From: Paenibacillus sp. S150
GTDB taxonomy: Bacteria; Bacillota; Bacilli; Paenibacillales; Paenibacillaceae
Reading direction: 5' to 3'
NCBI RefSeq assembly: GCF_019352175.1
Contig: NZ_JACBYI010000055.1
Span: forward strand, 1-37,941
Length of the DNA stretch: 37,941 nucleotides
Of this stretch, positions 1 through 7,843 are shown in pieces. The position numbers were made by a program, and so were the translations under genes. The notes under the pieces are model-generated. The model saw only the letters and a list, made by a program, of their open reading frames with translations. It had not been told where the DNA came from and did no database searches. The number at the start of each line of letters is the position of its first letter. Within the stretch, counting starts at the first letter, position 1.

Positions 1-390
1 TTTTCCACTTCGCTTCCGTTCCCTATGAACCTCCTTGCGTTTCATCAGCGTGTTCAGGTCCGCCGGTTCCATTCCTATACATTCAATTACCTTTTTGGCT
101 CAACACCAAAATCAGCGGTTGACGATGCGAACGAAGTCCGCTGCGGGTTCAGAGGGTTCTTCCGGCCGCTGTTAAAGCCCGGTTTCCGGATTGGAATAAG
201 ATTGCAGGTTGAATTTAGATGAAGCTGACTTTTTCCCACGATTCCTTTAAGACCTTTCCGTCCGTGTAAGTGTACTAATTCTTGCGAATTCCAATTTACT
301 CCATTCCACTTCACGTCCCTGCCCCGGTAGCGGCCTCGGTTGGACCCGCTCTATTCCCGCTTCCTCCTGCAAAACATAGAACCCGCAGAC
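1..390. repeat. Repeat D, copy 1 (390-bp direct repeat)
   Basis: Nearly the same sequence recurs in the same orientation at 24244-24634, with only scattered substitutions. Shared landmarks include CTTCGCTTCCGTTCCCTATG near the left end, AAAATCAGCGGTTGACGATG in the middle and CATAGAACCCGCAGAC at the right end. The first ~13 bases are the tail of the hairpin element called repeat C, so that element probably continues left of the window. Short open frames here show no plausible start signals or protein features. I regard the segment as non-coding repeat DNA. Confidence 0.9.
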
Positions 391-587
391 TCTGTACGGC
401 TCAGCAGACCCTGCACCATTCAGCAAACTCTGCAGACTCAGCACGGCTCAGCAGACTCAGCACCATTCAGTGCGATTTAGCACGACTCAGTACGATTCAC
501 CACTATTCAGCACGGCTCAGCACAATTCAGCACGATTCAGCACGATTCAGCACCATTCAGCACGATTTAGCACCATTCAGCACGATT
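391..587. repeat. 10-bp minisatellite, unit about CAGCACGATT
   Basis: A tandem array of a degenerate 10-bp unit (CAGCACGATT, with variants CAGCACCATT and CAGCACGGCT), roughly 20 units and more regular towards the right end. It directly follows repeat D. At the matching position of the second copy (24635-24657) only about two units are present before the same downstream sequence (TAAGACGCATTATAATT), so the array has expanded here or contracted there. An open frame crosses it because 10-bp units need not create stops, but nothing suggests it is translated. Confidence 0.9.
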
Positions 588-952
588 AAGACGCATTATA
601 ATTCCCCCCCTAACTTCATACATACATATCCACAATTGACGAGAAGCATAATTTCCTAAACAACAAGAAAAACGCCTACCGGCGTCCTGTATAAGAATGC
701 TGCCATTCAGTGGGGAGGAGAAGAATCATTTCGCGCTTATTCCCTCGTCCAGCCGGCTTCGGGCGAATTCAAAGGCACTTCTGCCTCTGATTCCCTCTGC
801 CTGCCTGCTGCGGCCAACGCAATACCGCAGTTTGCTTGGCCGGAGTCCCGATCCATTCTTTCATTCACAGCGCAGCCGTGAAATAACGGATAAGCTTCGC
901 TTCCCCCAATACCTATAAATTCTTATTCTTTTAAAAAAGCCCCGCCGACCAG
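588..952. other. Intergenic stretch with no recognised gene
   Basis: No credible coding region on either strand. At 668-700 there is a short hairpin (ACGCC/GGCGT) that resembles a degenerate copy of repeat A. At 911-931 the sequence CCTATAAATTCTTATTC resembles the unoccupied target site of MITE-like element B. The minus-strand terminator of the broken small gene lies at the right end. Confidence 0.5.
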
Positions 953-966
953 TCAAGGCTGACGGA
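928..966 (-). terminator. Probable terminator after the broken small gene
   Basis: On the minus strand an imperfect GC-rich stem (CCGTCAGCC pairing with GGTCGGCGG) is followed by GGGGCTTTTTT. It overlaps the stop codon of the small gene at 953-955, a compact arrangement common for Firmicute intrinsic terminators. Confidence 0.55.
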
Positions 967-1251
967 ACTTATTTCTCTTTAACTCTCTTCTTTTTTTTCG
1001 TTCATTGCTTCTTCGTTTGCGGTCTTTACGGTTAAATAGAAAATCCAAAACAAGCTCTATGACAACTCCGATTAGATCACCCAACCGCTCTCCCTCATTT
1101 CAAATGTCATGGAGTTGCACTCCATACTCAGTTTGTTCCCTGATATACCGGCCATCAGCGGTTTTAACGCTCTCCTGTGAATATCCCGCAACTAAGCCTC
1201 CGTAATCCATTATACAGCCCGCTGCTGCGATACCTGATAACTAATCTTCAC
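953..1251 (-). pseudogene. Small gene broken by a frameshift and an in-frame TGA
   Basis: Read on the minus strand from a GTG at 1251 (preceded by AAAAAGG) the protein begins MKISYQVSQQRAV and then meets a stop near 1212. One frame over, translation continues from 1210 as MDYGGLVAGYSQESVKTADG and on to QLHDI, where a TGA stops it at 1100-1102. The same frame then stays open to 953 with a hydrophobic helix (GDLIGVVIELVLDFLF) and a strongly basic tail (NRKDRKRRSNERKKRREL). The pieces read as one protein of about 98 residues with a frameshift and one nonsense codon. The last part could still be made alone: GAGGGAG lies five bases before a TTG at 1084, giving 43 residues. I do not recognise the family. 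It could be an ordinary pseudogene or a sequencing error. Confidence 0.5.
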
Positions 1252-1794
1252 ACTTGCCTTTTTCCTTTTTTAGGCTGTGCTTCCCGGCGAATTCCGGCGG
1301 CGCAAGTTCACAACGCTTAGGAAGTTAAAAGCGGCATGCCGCGTATTCATTCAATGTGATTACCGGCATACCGCTTTTATAGCTCCCGTATCTGCATAAC
1401 CAACGGCAGGACCTACACTTTAGGTTGTCCTTTCCTTTCAGATAAGAAAAATACGGGAATGTGAAGCCGCCGGCATAACCGGTGTACAAGTTGCCTTGTG
1501 CAGTAGCTACTGATGCCTGGCTAACCTCACCCTTTCTTAGTACCCATTACTTAAAATTTAAAACGCATAGCATTGGGAAGCCTGTGCCAGGGCCGGCACA
1601 ACGTTTCTTATGCTCATTTCGCCCCAAGCTCATCGGAAATGGGCTCCTGTAGCCGGGTATGTCCGTTACACAGCTTTCTAATGCCGCATGCCTCATCTGG
1701 CTGTCTCAAATTGAACGTATTCCTTCCCGCATGCAGTTTCACCTATATTAATAACGCCGCTTATAGGATATACTTATAACCACCCCATTAACTG
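1252..1794. other. Intergenic stretch upstream of the LysR-type gene
   Basis: No convincing gene. It holds a long-arm hairpin at 1328-1376 (about 14 of 15 arm positions pair: AAAAGCGGCATGCCG against CGGCATACCGCTTTT) and a small hairpin at 1409-1431. Neither has a long T-run. The promoter of the LysR-type gene presumably lies in the A+T-rich stretch 1740-1780, but I cannot pick clear -35/-10 boxes. Confidence 0.5.
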
Positions 1795-1809
1795 CAAAGG
1801 AGTCTATGT

Positions 1810-2721
1810 ATGGAACTCAGACAGTTGCAATATGCTCTGCAGATTGCGGCAGAACGGAATTTTTCCCGCGCCGCAGACAAGCTCCACATCGCCCAGCCGT
1901 CGCTCAGCCAGCAGCTCTCCAAGCTGGAGAAGGAGCTTGGCGTGCTGCTTTTCCAGCGCAATACCAGCTCCGTGGAGCTTACTCATGCCGGGGAGAAATT
2001 TGTGGAGCAGGCCCAGATTATTATCGATGCTGTAGAGCTGCTGCGCCAGGAGATGTCCGATATCTCACAGCTGCGGACCGGACGCGTAGTTGTAGGAAGC
2101 ATGCCCATCACCGGGGCGCATCTGCTGCCGCATGTGCTGCCCGCCTTCAAAACCAAATATGCCGAGGTCGAAATCACGCTGCTCGAAGACTCCTCCATGA
2201 ATCTGGAGAAGCTCACCGCCAGCGGCCAGACCGATCTCAGCCTGCTCTCCCTGCCGCTGGAGATTCCCGCACTAGCCTATGAAGTGCTGGGAGAAGAGCG
2301 GATAGACCTTGCCGTGCCGCCGGATCACCCGCTTGCTTCGCGGAGTACGGACGGAATCCGCACTTCTCTGGAGGAGCTAAGGAATGAGGCGTTTATTGTA
2401 CTGAAAGAAGGCCAGGGCTTCCGCAAAATGACGGTGGAATTATGCCGGGGAGCCGGGTTCGAGCCGCGTATTGTATTTGAGAGCAACAATATGGAAACTG
2501 TTCAATCGCTCGTCGCCACCGGAATGGGGGTGACGCTGGTTCCCCATTTTATCGCCCGCGCTCCGCGCAGCGAATTTGTTCCCGTCTACCTGCCGCTCGC
2601 TGATCCGGTGCCCAGCCGCACGCTGGTCGTGGCCTACCGGCGGGGGCGCTATTTATCCAAGGCCGCAGAAGCTTTTATGGAAACCTTCAAGACAACGGTC
2701 AAGGAGCTTTCGGATGAATAA
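1810..2721 (+). CDS. LysR-family transcriptional regulator
   Basis: A 303-residue protein of typical LysR size. Residues 1-60 form the winged helix-turn-helix (MELRQLQYALQIAAERNFSR, then AADKLHIAQPSLSQQLSKLE), which is diagnostic of the family. Residues ~90-295 are the periplasmic-binding-protein-like effector domain, with the usual GMGVTLVPH segment near its end. AAAGGAG at 1795-1801 sits eight bases before this ATG, so I prefer it to the overlapping ATG at 1806. LysR proteins bind DNA and respond to a small co-inducer, and often control a divergent neighbour. Here the 550 bases upstream hold only the broken small gene, so the target is not evident. A shared terminator follows at 2821-2859. 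The overall form resembles CynR/AlsR-type regulators, but the effector cannot be assigned. Confidence 0.93.
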   Translation: MELRQLQYALQIAAERNFSRAADKLHIAQPSLSQQLSKLEKELGVLLFQRNTSSVELTHAGEKFVEQAQIIIDAVELLRQEMSDISQLRTGRVVVGSMPITGAHLLPHVLPAFKTKYAEVEITLLEDSSMNLEKLTASGQTDLSLLSLPLEIPALAYEVLGEERIDLAVPPDHPLASRSTDGIRTSLEELRNEAFIVLKEGQGFRKMTVELCRGAGFEPRIVFESNNMETVQSLVATGMGVTLVPHFIARAPRSEFVPVYLPLADPVPSRTLVVAYRRGRYLSKAAEAFMETFKTTVKELSDE

Positions 2722-2819
2722 CAGCTTAAGCCCGGGCAAGCCGGATTTTGCGGCGTGCATGCGATGATCCTGCTCAGTGATCTTTGGTTTGTTAACACTG
2801 CTTATCTGTATAAAATTAA

Positions 2820-2860
2820 TAAAGCCCCCGGCCTCATGAATGAGGCCGGAAGGGCTTTTC
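2820..2860. terminator. Bidirectional intrinsic terminator
   Basis: A strong stem: GGCCTCAT pairs with ATGAGGCC, extended by AAGCCC/GGGCTT. It is followed by TTTT on the plus strand, and by TTTATTAATTTT on the minus strand. It lies between the converging LysR-type gene and the small gene at 2867-3064 and can serve both. Confidence 0.85.
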
Positions 2861-2866
2861 AGCAGC

Positions 2867-3064
2867 TTATTTACGCAAATTATGCTGAGTGATCAGGCGG
2901 TTCTGATCATCCGGCATACGGGCTGTACTCTCATCCACCGGACTCTTGGTGCGTGAATCTCCGGCCTTCTCCTCTACAAATTCCCGAATGGCCTTGTTCT
3001 GGAACTCTGCCGCTTCTTTGGAATTTTGGTTCTGTTCCTGCTGGACGTTGTCGCTCTTACCCAA
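2867..3064 (-). CDS. Small hydrophilic protein of unknown function
   Basis: 65 residues starting at TTG, with a very good ribosome site (AGGAGGTGG, six bases upstream). The protein is highly charged and rich in Gln, Asn, Glu and Lys, with no membrane segment, cysteine or recognisable domain. It begins GKSDNVQQEQNQNSKEAAEF and continues with a probable helix (QNKAIREFVEEKAG). Such proteins are often intrinsically disordered or spore/stress related in Bacillales, but nothing here proves a role. The ribosome site and the terminator at 2820-2860 support a real gene. Confidence 0.65.
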   Translation of the reverse strand: MGKSDNVQQEQNQNSKEAAEFQNKAIREFVEEKAGDSRTKSPVDESTARMPDDQNRLITQHNLRK

Positions 3065-3157
3065 GTCTATCCACCTCCTGGTAACAGATTATAAGTATTT
3101 TACCCGTTCCCCCAAAGGATAAACATTATATTTCACCTTGGCTTTCCAAGAAAAATA

Positions 3158-3460
3158 ATACGTCCTGCACTCTTTGCAAACCCGCTTCTCCATGGTATTC
3201 TAAAGGACAAATAGTGAAACGTGCAGACGGGACCAGTACGAATAGGCGTCTTTCCGCGATCAGAGAGTAAATTCCGGCAGGCTGTGAGAATTTACCGCGG
3301 TTGTCCATTCCGAATCCTACCCCCGAGCGGCCTGCCCCGGCAGGACGGAAACTCCCGTTATGAGAATGAAGCCGGATGAACCCTCATCAATGAAGGTGGT
3401 ACCGCGGAAGTTAACCAAGCTTTCGTCCTTTGCTAAGTCTAAGGATGGGGGCTTTTTGCC
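3158..3460 (+). promoter_or_regulatory. T-box leader, proline specifier CCU, upstream of proBA
   Basis: All T-box landmarks are present in order: AGTA of the specifier-loop turn at 3234-3239, AGAGAG at 3262-3267, CTGTGAGAA at 3282-3290, GAA followed one base later by CCT at 3316-3318, the conserved T-box AATGAAGGTGGTACCGCGG at 3389-3407, and a terminator at 3417-3456. In T-boxes the specifier lies one base after GAA, so CCT reads as a proline codon. That matches the downstream glutamate kinase gene. Uncharged tRNA-Pro should stabilise the antiterminator and raise proBAC expression when proline is scarce. Confidence 0.93.
3417..3456 (+). terminator. T-box attenuator terminator
   Basis: AAGCTTTCGTCCTT pairs with AAGGATGGGGGCTT through 14 consecutive pairs including G-U wobbles, followed by TTT. 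It lies directly after the T-box sequence, which can pair with part of the leader to form the alternative antiterminator. Confidence 0.9.
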
Positions 3461-3520
3461 GTTTCCTGCGTGTTATCCCAGCATGATGCAATGGTAAATT
3501 AGAGAAGGAAGTGAAAAACA

Positions 3521-4624
3521 TTGACAACGCGAATCGTGGTCAAAATCGGCAGCAGCTCGCTCACCGGACCTGAAGGCGGATTAAACCGTGAAGCCGTCGC
3601 CTTCTTTGCCGCCGAGATCGCCGCACTGCGCAGGGAGGGCTGTGAAGTGCTGCTGGTTACCTCCGGCGCTGTAGCCGCAGGATTCCGTGGCATAGGCTAT
3701 GCTTCGCGCCCCAGGCTGCTGCATGAGAAGCAGGCCGCAGCTGCGGTGGGCCAGGTGCTGCTGATGCAGGCCTATCAGGAGGCCTTTGCGGAGCATGGCA
3801 TTCCCACCGCGCAGATCCTGCTCACCAGAACCGACTTTTGCAGCCGGCGGGCAATGAACAATGCGGTGATGACCGTGGAAGAGCTGCTCCGGCAGGGAGC
3901 CGTCCCCGTGTTCAACGAAAATGATACCGTCTCGGTAGATGAGCTGAAATTCGGTGATAACGATACCTTATCGGCACTGGTGGCCAACCTTCTCAAAGCC
4001 TCCCGCCTGCTCGTCCTGACCGATATGGACGGCCTGTACAGCGGAGATCCGCGCAAGCATCCGGAGGCTACACGCTATGATCTCGTAGAGGAGATTACTC
4101 CGGAGATTTATGCGATTGCCGGAGGGGCAGGCTCCAGTGTAGGGACCGGAGGCATGCGCTCCAAGATTGACGCCGCCAAAATCGCCACACGCGGCGGAGT
4201 GCCCGTCTTTGTAGGCAGAGCAACCGAGCCCGGAGATTTGCAGCTGGCAGCCGAGGGAACCGGCAAAGGCACCTATTTTGCCACCAGCCTCTCTTCCTTG
4301 CCTGTCAAAAAACAGTGGCTCGGCTTCATGTCCACCCCCCTCGGCTCCCTCTATGTCGACGAAGGCGCGGTGGAAGCGTTACTTCATGGCGGGCACAGCC
4401 TCCTGCCGGTTGGCGTCAAACGGATTGAAGGCAGCTTTCACTCCGGCGATGTTGTGGAGGTCCTCGGCCCTGACGCCAAGCTCCTTGGGCGGGGAATTGT
4501 TAATTATGACGACACCCAGCTCCGCAGCATCCAGGGGCTGCCAAGCCGTCAGATCGTACCCAAGCTGGGCGAAGTCCACCGGCTGGAGGTCATCCACCGT
4601 GATGAATGGATTACCTTGCGCTAA
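3521..4624 (+). CDS. proB: Glutamate 5-kinase
   Basis: Catalyses ATP-dependent phosphorylation of L-glutamate to glutamyl 5-phosphate, the first committed step of proline synthesis in the cytoplasm. The 367-residue protein has the amino-acid kinase fold (residues ~1-260) with VVKIGSSSLTGPEGG at the N-terminus, NENDTVSVDELKFGDNDTLS in the middle and TDMDGLYSGDP further on. A C-terminal PUA domain follows (residues ~275-367). The start is a TTG, nine bases after AGAAGGAAGTG, and the ATG-less N-terminus fits the family exactly. It is the first gene of proB-proA-proC, preceded by the proline T-box. ProB is normally also feedback-inhibited by proline. Confidence 0.97.
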   Translation: MTTRIVVKIGSSSLTGPEGGLNREAVAFFAAEIAALRREGCEVLLVTSGAVAAGFRGIGYASRPRLLHEKQAAAAVGQVLLMQAYQEAFAEHGIPTAQILLTRTDFCSRRAMNNAVMTVEELLRQGAVPVFNENDTVSVDELKFGDNDTLSALVANLLKASRLLVLTDMDGLYSGDPRKHPEATRYDLVEEITPEIYAIAGGAGSSVGTGGMRSKIDAAKIATRGGVPVFVGRATEPGDLQLAAEGTGKGTYFATSLSSLPVKKQWLGFMSTPLGSLYVDEGAVEALLHGGHSLLPVGVKRIEGSFHSGDVVEVLGPDAKLLGRGIVNYDDTQLRSIQGLPSRQIVPKLGEVHRLEVIHRDEWITLR

Positions 4625-4683
4625 CAAGTTGTGCGAAGCTGCTCAATGTTGTTATGCTGACAATAACTTTTAGGAGGGTTAAC

Positions 4684-5931
4684 ATGAGTGAGGTTGCAAA
4701 CAAGGCAGCGTTGGCCAAGGAAACTGCCGGAGTGCTGGCGGGTCTTGGCACCGGCCAGAAAAATGAAGCGCTGCTGGCCATGGCGGAAGCCCTGATCCGC
4801 GAAGGGCCGGCTATCATTGCCGCTAATCGCGAGGATCTGGAGCGGGGCAGGCTCGGCGGAACCCCTGAATCCATGCTTGACCGTCTGGCGCTGGATGTCA
4901 GCCGGATCAAGAGCATCGCGGAGGGGCTGCAGCAGATAGCCGTGCTGCCCGATCCTGTCGGCGACCGTCTGGAAACAATCGAGCGTCCCAATGGGCTGTA
5001 TATTGAAAAAATCCGCGTGCCGCTGGGTGTCATTGGCATTATCTACGAAGCACGCCCCAATGTCACCGTGGATGCTGCGGGATTATGCCTGAAAACCGGG
5101 AACGCCGTTGTCCTGCGCGGCGGTTCCTCCGCCCTGTCCTCCAACCGGAAAATCATTGAGGTGCTGCACCGCGCGCTTGCCGAAACCGCCATCCCGAGCC
5201 AAGCGCTGCAGCTGATCGAAGACCCGGACCGTTCCTCAGTGGATGAAATGCTGAAGCTGAACGGATTGCTTGATGTGATCATCCCGCGCGGAGGAAGCGC
5301 GCTGATCCGGAATGTCGTGCTCAATGCCACGGTGCCTGTCATTGAAACAGGGGCAGGCATATGCCATACTTATCTCGACGCCGGCGCTGATCCGGAAATG
5401 GCACTGGCCATCAGCCTGAACGCCAAGGCCCAGCGGCCTTCCGTGTGCAACTCCATGGAGACTCTGCTGGTTCACCGGGATTATGCCGCAGAGCAGCTCC
5501 TTTCTTTGGCGGAAGCTTTCCGCGGGATTCCCGTGGAGCTGCGCGGCTGCCCTGAGACGGTTGCTCTGATTCCCTGGGTATTGCCGGCAGCCAGGGAAGA
5601 CTTCGCCACCGAATACAACGATTATATCCTTAATATCAAAATTGTCGGCGGGCTGGACGAAGCGCTGCAGCATATAGCCGAGTTCAGCACCAAGCATTCC
5701 GAATGCATCGTAACCGGCGACAAGGACAATGCCGAGCGTTTCCTTCAGGAAGTGGATGCCGCCGCCGTCTATCATAACGCCTCGACGCGTTTCACCGATG
5801 GCTTCGAGTTCGGATTCGGAGCGGAGATTGGCATCAGCACCCAGAAGCTGCATGCACGCGGCCCTATGGGACTGCCTGCGCTGACCTCAAGCAAATACAA
5901 GATCCACGGCTCCGGACAAATCCGGGGGTAA
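4684..5931 (+). CDS. proA: Gamma-glutamyl phosphate reductase
   Basis: Reduces glutamyl 5-phosphate with NADPH to glutamate 5-semialdehyde, the second proline step. It is 415 residues long when started at the ATG at 4684, which follows TAGGAGGGTT; the frame is open further upstream but that extension is not conserved-looking. The aldehyde-dehydrogenase-like fold is shown by GVIGIIYEARPNVTVDAAGL and by the catalytic cysteine at residue 255 in QRPSVCNSMETLL. The C-terminus (TSSKYKIHGSGQIRG) is typical. It lies 59 bases after proB, in the same operon. ProA and ProB generally act as a complex because the phosphate intermediate is labile. Confidence 0.97.
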   Translation: MSEVANKAALAKETAGVLAGLGTGQKNEALLAMAEALIREGPAIIAANREDLERGRLGGTPESMLDRLALDVSRIKSIAEGLQQIAVLPDPVGDRLETIERPNGLYIEKIRVPLGVIGIIYEARPNVTVDAAGLCLKTGNAVVLRGGSSALSSNRKIIEVLHRALAETAIPSQALQLIEDPDRSSVDEMLKLNGLLDVIIPRGGSALIRNVVLNATVPVIETGAGICHTYLDAGADPEMALAISLNAKAQRPSVCNSMETLLVHRDYAAEQLLSLAEAFRGIPVELRGCPETVALIPWVLPAAREDFATEYNDYILNIKIVGGLDEALQHIAEFSTKHSECIVTGDKDNAERFLQEVDAAAVYHNASTRFTDGFEFGFGAEIGISTQKLHARGPMGLPALTSSKYKIHGSGQIRG

Positions 5932-6023
5932 TAAACACAAATCTAAGCTCATGCTTCCGGAACGAGTTATTCGCAGAGATTTGGCGGAATATAAGCTCAA
6001 AACTTTTAGGGGGATTTATAGCC

Positions 6024-6890
6024 ATGTGTCAGCAACCTGCAATTCCTTTAATTAATCACAAAATTGTTTTTTACGGCGCTGGCTCAATGGCGGAAGCGAT
6101 TGTACGCGGGATGATTGCCCGCAGCGTGGTGGATTCCGGCAATATCGTGATGCTGAACCGCAGCAGCAGCGAACGCCTGGGCGAGCTGCGCAGCCGCTAT
6201 GGCGTGCTTGGCAGCAACGACCCTGAGCAAAAAATTGAATATCTGCGCACGGCTCCGGTCATCGTGCTTGCGATGAAGCCCAAGGATGCCGCCGAGGCTC
6301 TGCGCGGCCTTGGCCCCCTGCTCTCTGCCGGCCAGCTGGTGATCTCCGTAATCGCCGGAATGACCATCCGTACCATGCAGGGCCTGCTCGGAAAGCCGCA
6401 GCCGGTTGTGCGCACCATGCCCAATACCTCCAGCTCCATCGGACTGGGAGCCACCGGCGTCGCCTATTCCAAAGAAGTGGATGAGCAGGGCCGGCGGACG
6501 GTGCTTAACATTTTTGAAGCTGTCGGTTTAACAACTGTCATCGATGAGGAACGGATGGAAACCTTGACCGGGATTTCGGGCAGCGGTCCGGCATACATCT
6601 ATTATATGATGGAAGCTATGATTGCCGCAGGCATCCGCGGCGGCCTGGCGCCCGGGCAGAGCGCAGAGCTGACTGTCCAGACTGTCCTCGGCGCCGCCCG
6701 CATGGTGCAGCAGACCGGCGAAGAGCCGGCCGCCCTGCGCAAAAAAGTCACCTCACCGAATGGCTCCACACAAGCAGCCCTCGAGGTTCTCGAAAAAGGA
6801 GATTTCTTCGAGACAGTGATTGCTGCCGTCAATCGCTGTGCCGAGCGTTCCCGCGAGATGGGAGCGGCGCTCGAAAAAGAACTCTCCTAA
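6024..6890 (+). CDS. proC: Pyrroline-5-carboxylate reductase
   Basis: Completes proline synthesis by NAD(P)H reduction of pyrroline-5-carboxylate, which forms spontaneously from the ProA product. The 288-residue protein has an N-terminal Rossmann domain with VFYGAGSMAEAIVRG, preceded by a slightly longer N-terminus than usual (MCQQPAIPLINHK), and the diagnostic C-terminal dimer domain with SGSGPAYIYYMMEAM and TSPNGSTQAALEVLE. TTAGGGGGA upstream supports the ATG at 6024. A start nearer the Rossmann motif is possible but lacks a ribosome site. The 92-base gap after proA has no terminator, so proBAC is probably one operon. It ends at the terminator at 6940-6990. Confidence 0.96.
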   Translation: MCQQPAIPLINHKIVFYGAGSMAEAIVRGMIARSVVDSGNIVMLNRSSSERLGELRSRYGVLGSNDPEQKIEYLRTAPVIVLAMKPKDAAEALRGLGPLLSAGQLVISVIAGMTIRTMQGLLGKPQPVVRTMPNTSSSIGLGATGVAYSKEVDEQGRRTVLNIFEAVGLTTVIDEERMETLTGISGSGPAYIYYMMEAMIAAGIRGGLAPGQSAELTVQTVLGAARMVQQTGEEPAALRKKVTSPNGSTQAALEVLEKGDFFETVIAAVNRCAERSREMGAALEKELS

Positions 6891-6939
6891 CCGGCTGGAC
6901 AACTTACAGTGTAAAGCAGGCACATTCTTCTCTTTAACA

Positions 6940-6991
6940 AAAACAACCGTACTTCTGGCTCATGCAGCCCAGAAGTACGGTTGTTTTTTTA
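6940..6991. terminator. Bidirectional terminator between proC and dnaD
   Basis: AAAACAACCGTACTTCTGG pairs with CCAGAAGTACGGTTGTTTT around a short loop, followed by more T residues on the plus strand and TTTTTG on the minus strand. It serves the converging proBAC and hbd-ackA-asnS-dnaD units. Confidence 0.92.
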
Positions 6992-7053
6992 TGGGATGTC
7001 TCCTGAAACGGCATCCCCTTTGTTAAGAATGGAGCACTTAGGCCTTAATCCTT

Positions 7054-7821
7054 TTATCTGCCGCCGCTGCGGAATTTTTGGGTATAGGCTTTGACATCCT
7101 GGGCATCTTTCACCCGGTTGCGGGCCCACTCCAGCAGAATGCGGTCAATATAGCGGAAATGAACCTTTCCGGCAAATACAGATTCTTTCAGAGCCAGCAG
7201 AATCAATTCTTCCGGGTACTTGTCCTGATCCACCCAGCCGGAAATTGTTTCGCATTCCATCGGAGAAAGCGGACGGCCGAATTCCTTCTCAAAAATGGTG
7301 AACAGGCTGCGCTTTTCCTCTCCGTCCCTGCCTGCTGCAGGGGCGGAGGCTCTGCTATAGCCGCCATCCGGTTCGGGCGACCCGGTGCGGCGGGCAGATG
7401 CCCGGATACCGGGCACACTGCCTGCCGGCTTGCTCCTGTCACTCACGGACTGGGCAGCTTCTGCCAGAAATGCGCCAAGCCTTCCGTATAAGCCTGAGAA
7501 GTTATAGCGCTCATAATGGATATCCCTCAGCTCATCGTTGTCTTCATCAATGCTGATGAAGCCTTCCTTCATAAGCTTCTGCAGCTCTCCTGCAATTGCA
7601 GCTGTACTGCGTCCCGTTACTGTCTGCAGCTCCTCCAGCGAAGGGAAATCAATTCCTTCCACCTGGCGAAAGGAGAGCAGATGAATGAGCAGCATGGCTT
7701 CACTGCCGGTCAGATCCAGCTTCCGGTAATACTTCAAGAGTGCGTAAGGAATGACGGCCATCCCGTTCTGGAGGCCAAATGACACGCCTTCGCCCCAGGT
7801 ATTCCATCCTTTGCCGTCCAT
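7054..7821 (-). CDS. dnaD: DnaD replication-initiation protein
   Basis: DnaD takes part in loading the replicative helicase at origins and at restarting forks in low-GC Gram-positives. The 255-residue protein has the N-terminal winged-helix domain (residues ~20-110, starting near GMAVIPYALLKYYRKLDLTG), a low-complexity linker rich in Arg, Ser, Pro and Ala (~125-165), and the C-terminal DnaB_2-type domain (~170-250). The conserved Tyr-x3-Ile-x3-Trp signature appears as YIDRILLEW. AAAGGGGG lies before the start. It is last in the hbd-ackA-asnS-dnaD unit, 22 bases after asnS. The asnS-dnaD pairing is the same as in B. subtilis. Confidence 0.95.
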   Translation of the reverse strand: MDGKGWNTWGEGVSFGLQNGMAVIPYALLKYYRKLDLTGSEAMLLIHLLSFRQVEGIDFPSLEELQTVTGRSTAAIAGELQKLMKEGFISIDEDNDELRDIHYERYNFSGLYGRLGAFLAEAAQSVSDRSKPAGSVPGIRASARRTGSPEPDGGYSRASAPAAGRDGEEKRSLFTIFEKEFGRPLSPMECETISGWVDQDKYPEELILLALKESVFAGKVHFRYIDRILLEWARNRVKDAQDVKAYTQKFRSGGR

Positions 7822-7843
7822 GCGCAGCCCCCTTTAATTGGCT

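Noticed and set aside
391..587. CRISPR-like array
   Set aside because: Units are 10 bp, contiguous and degenerate, with no spacers and no cas genes nearby. It is a minisatellite.
282..659. 125-residue plus-strand open frame over the minisatellite
   Set aside because: It exists only because the repeat lacks stops. No ribosome site, and the matching copy at 24.5 kb has no such frame.
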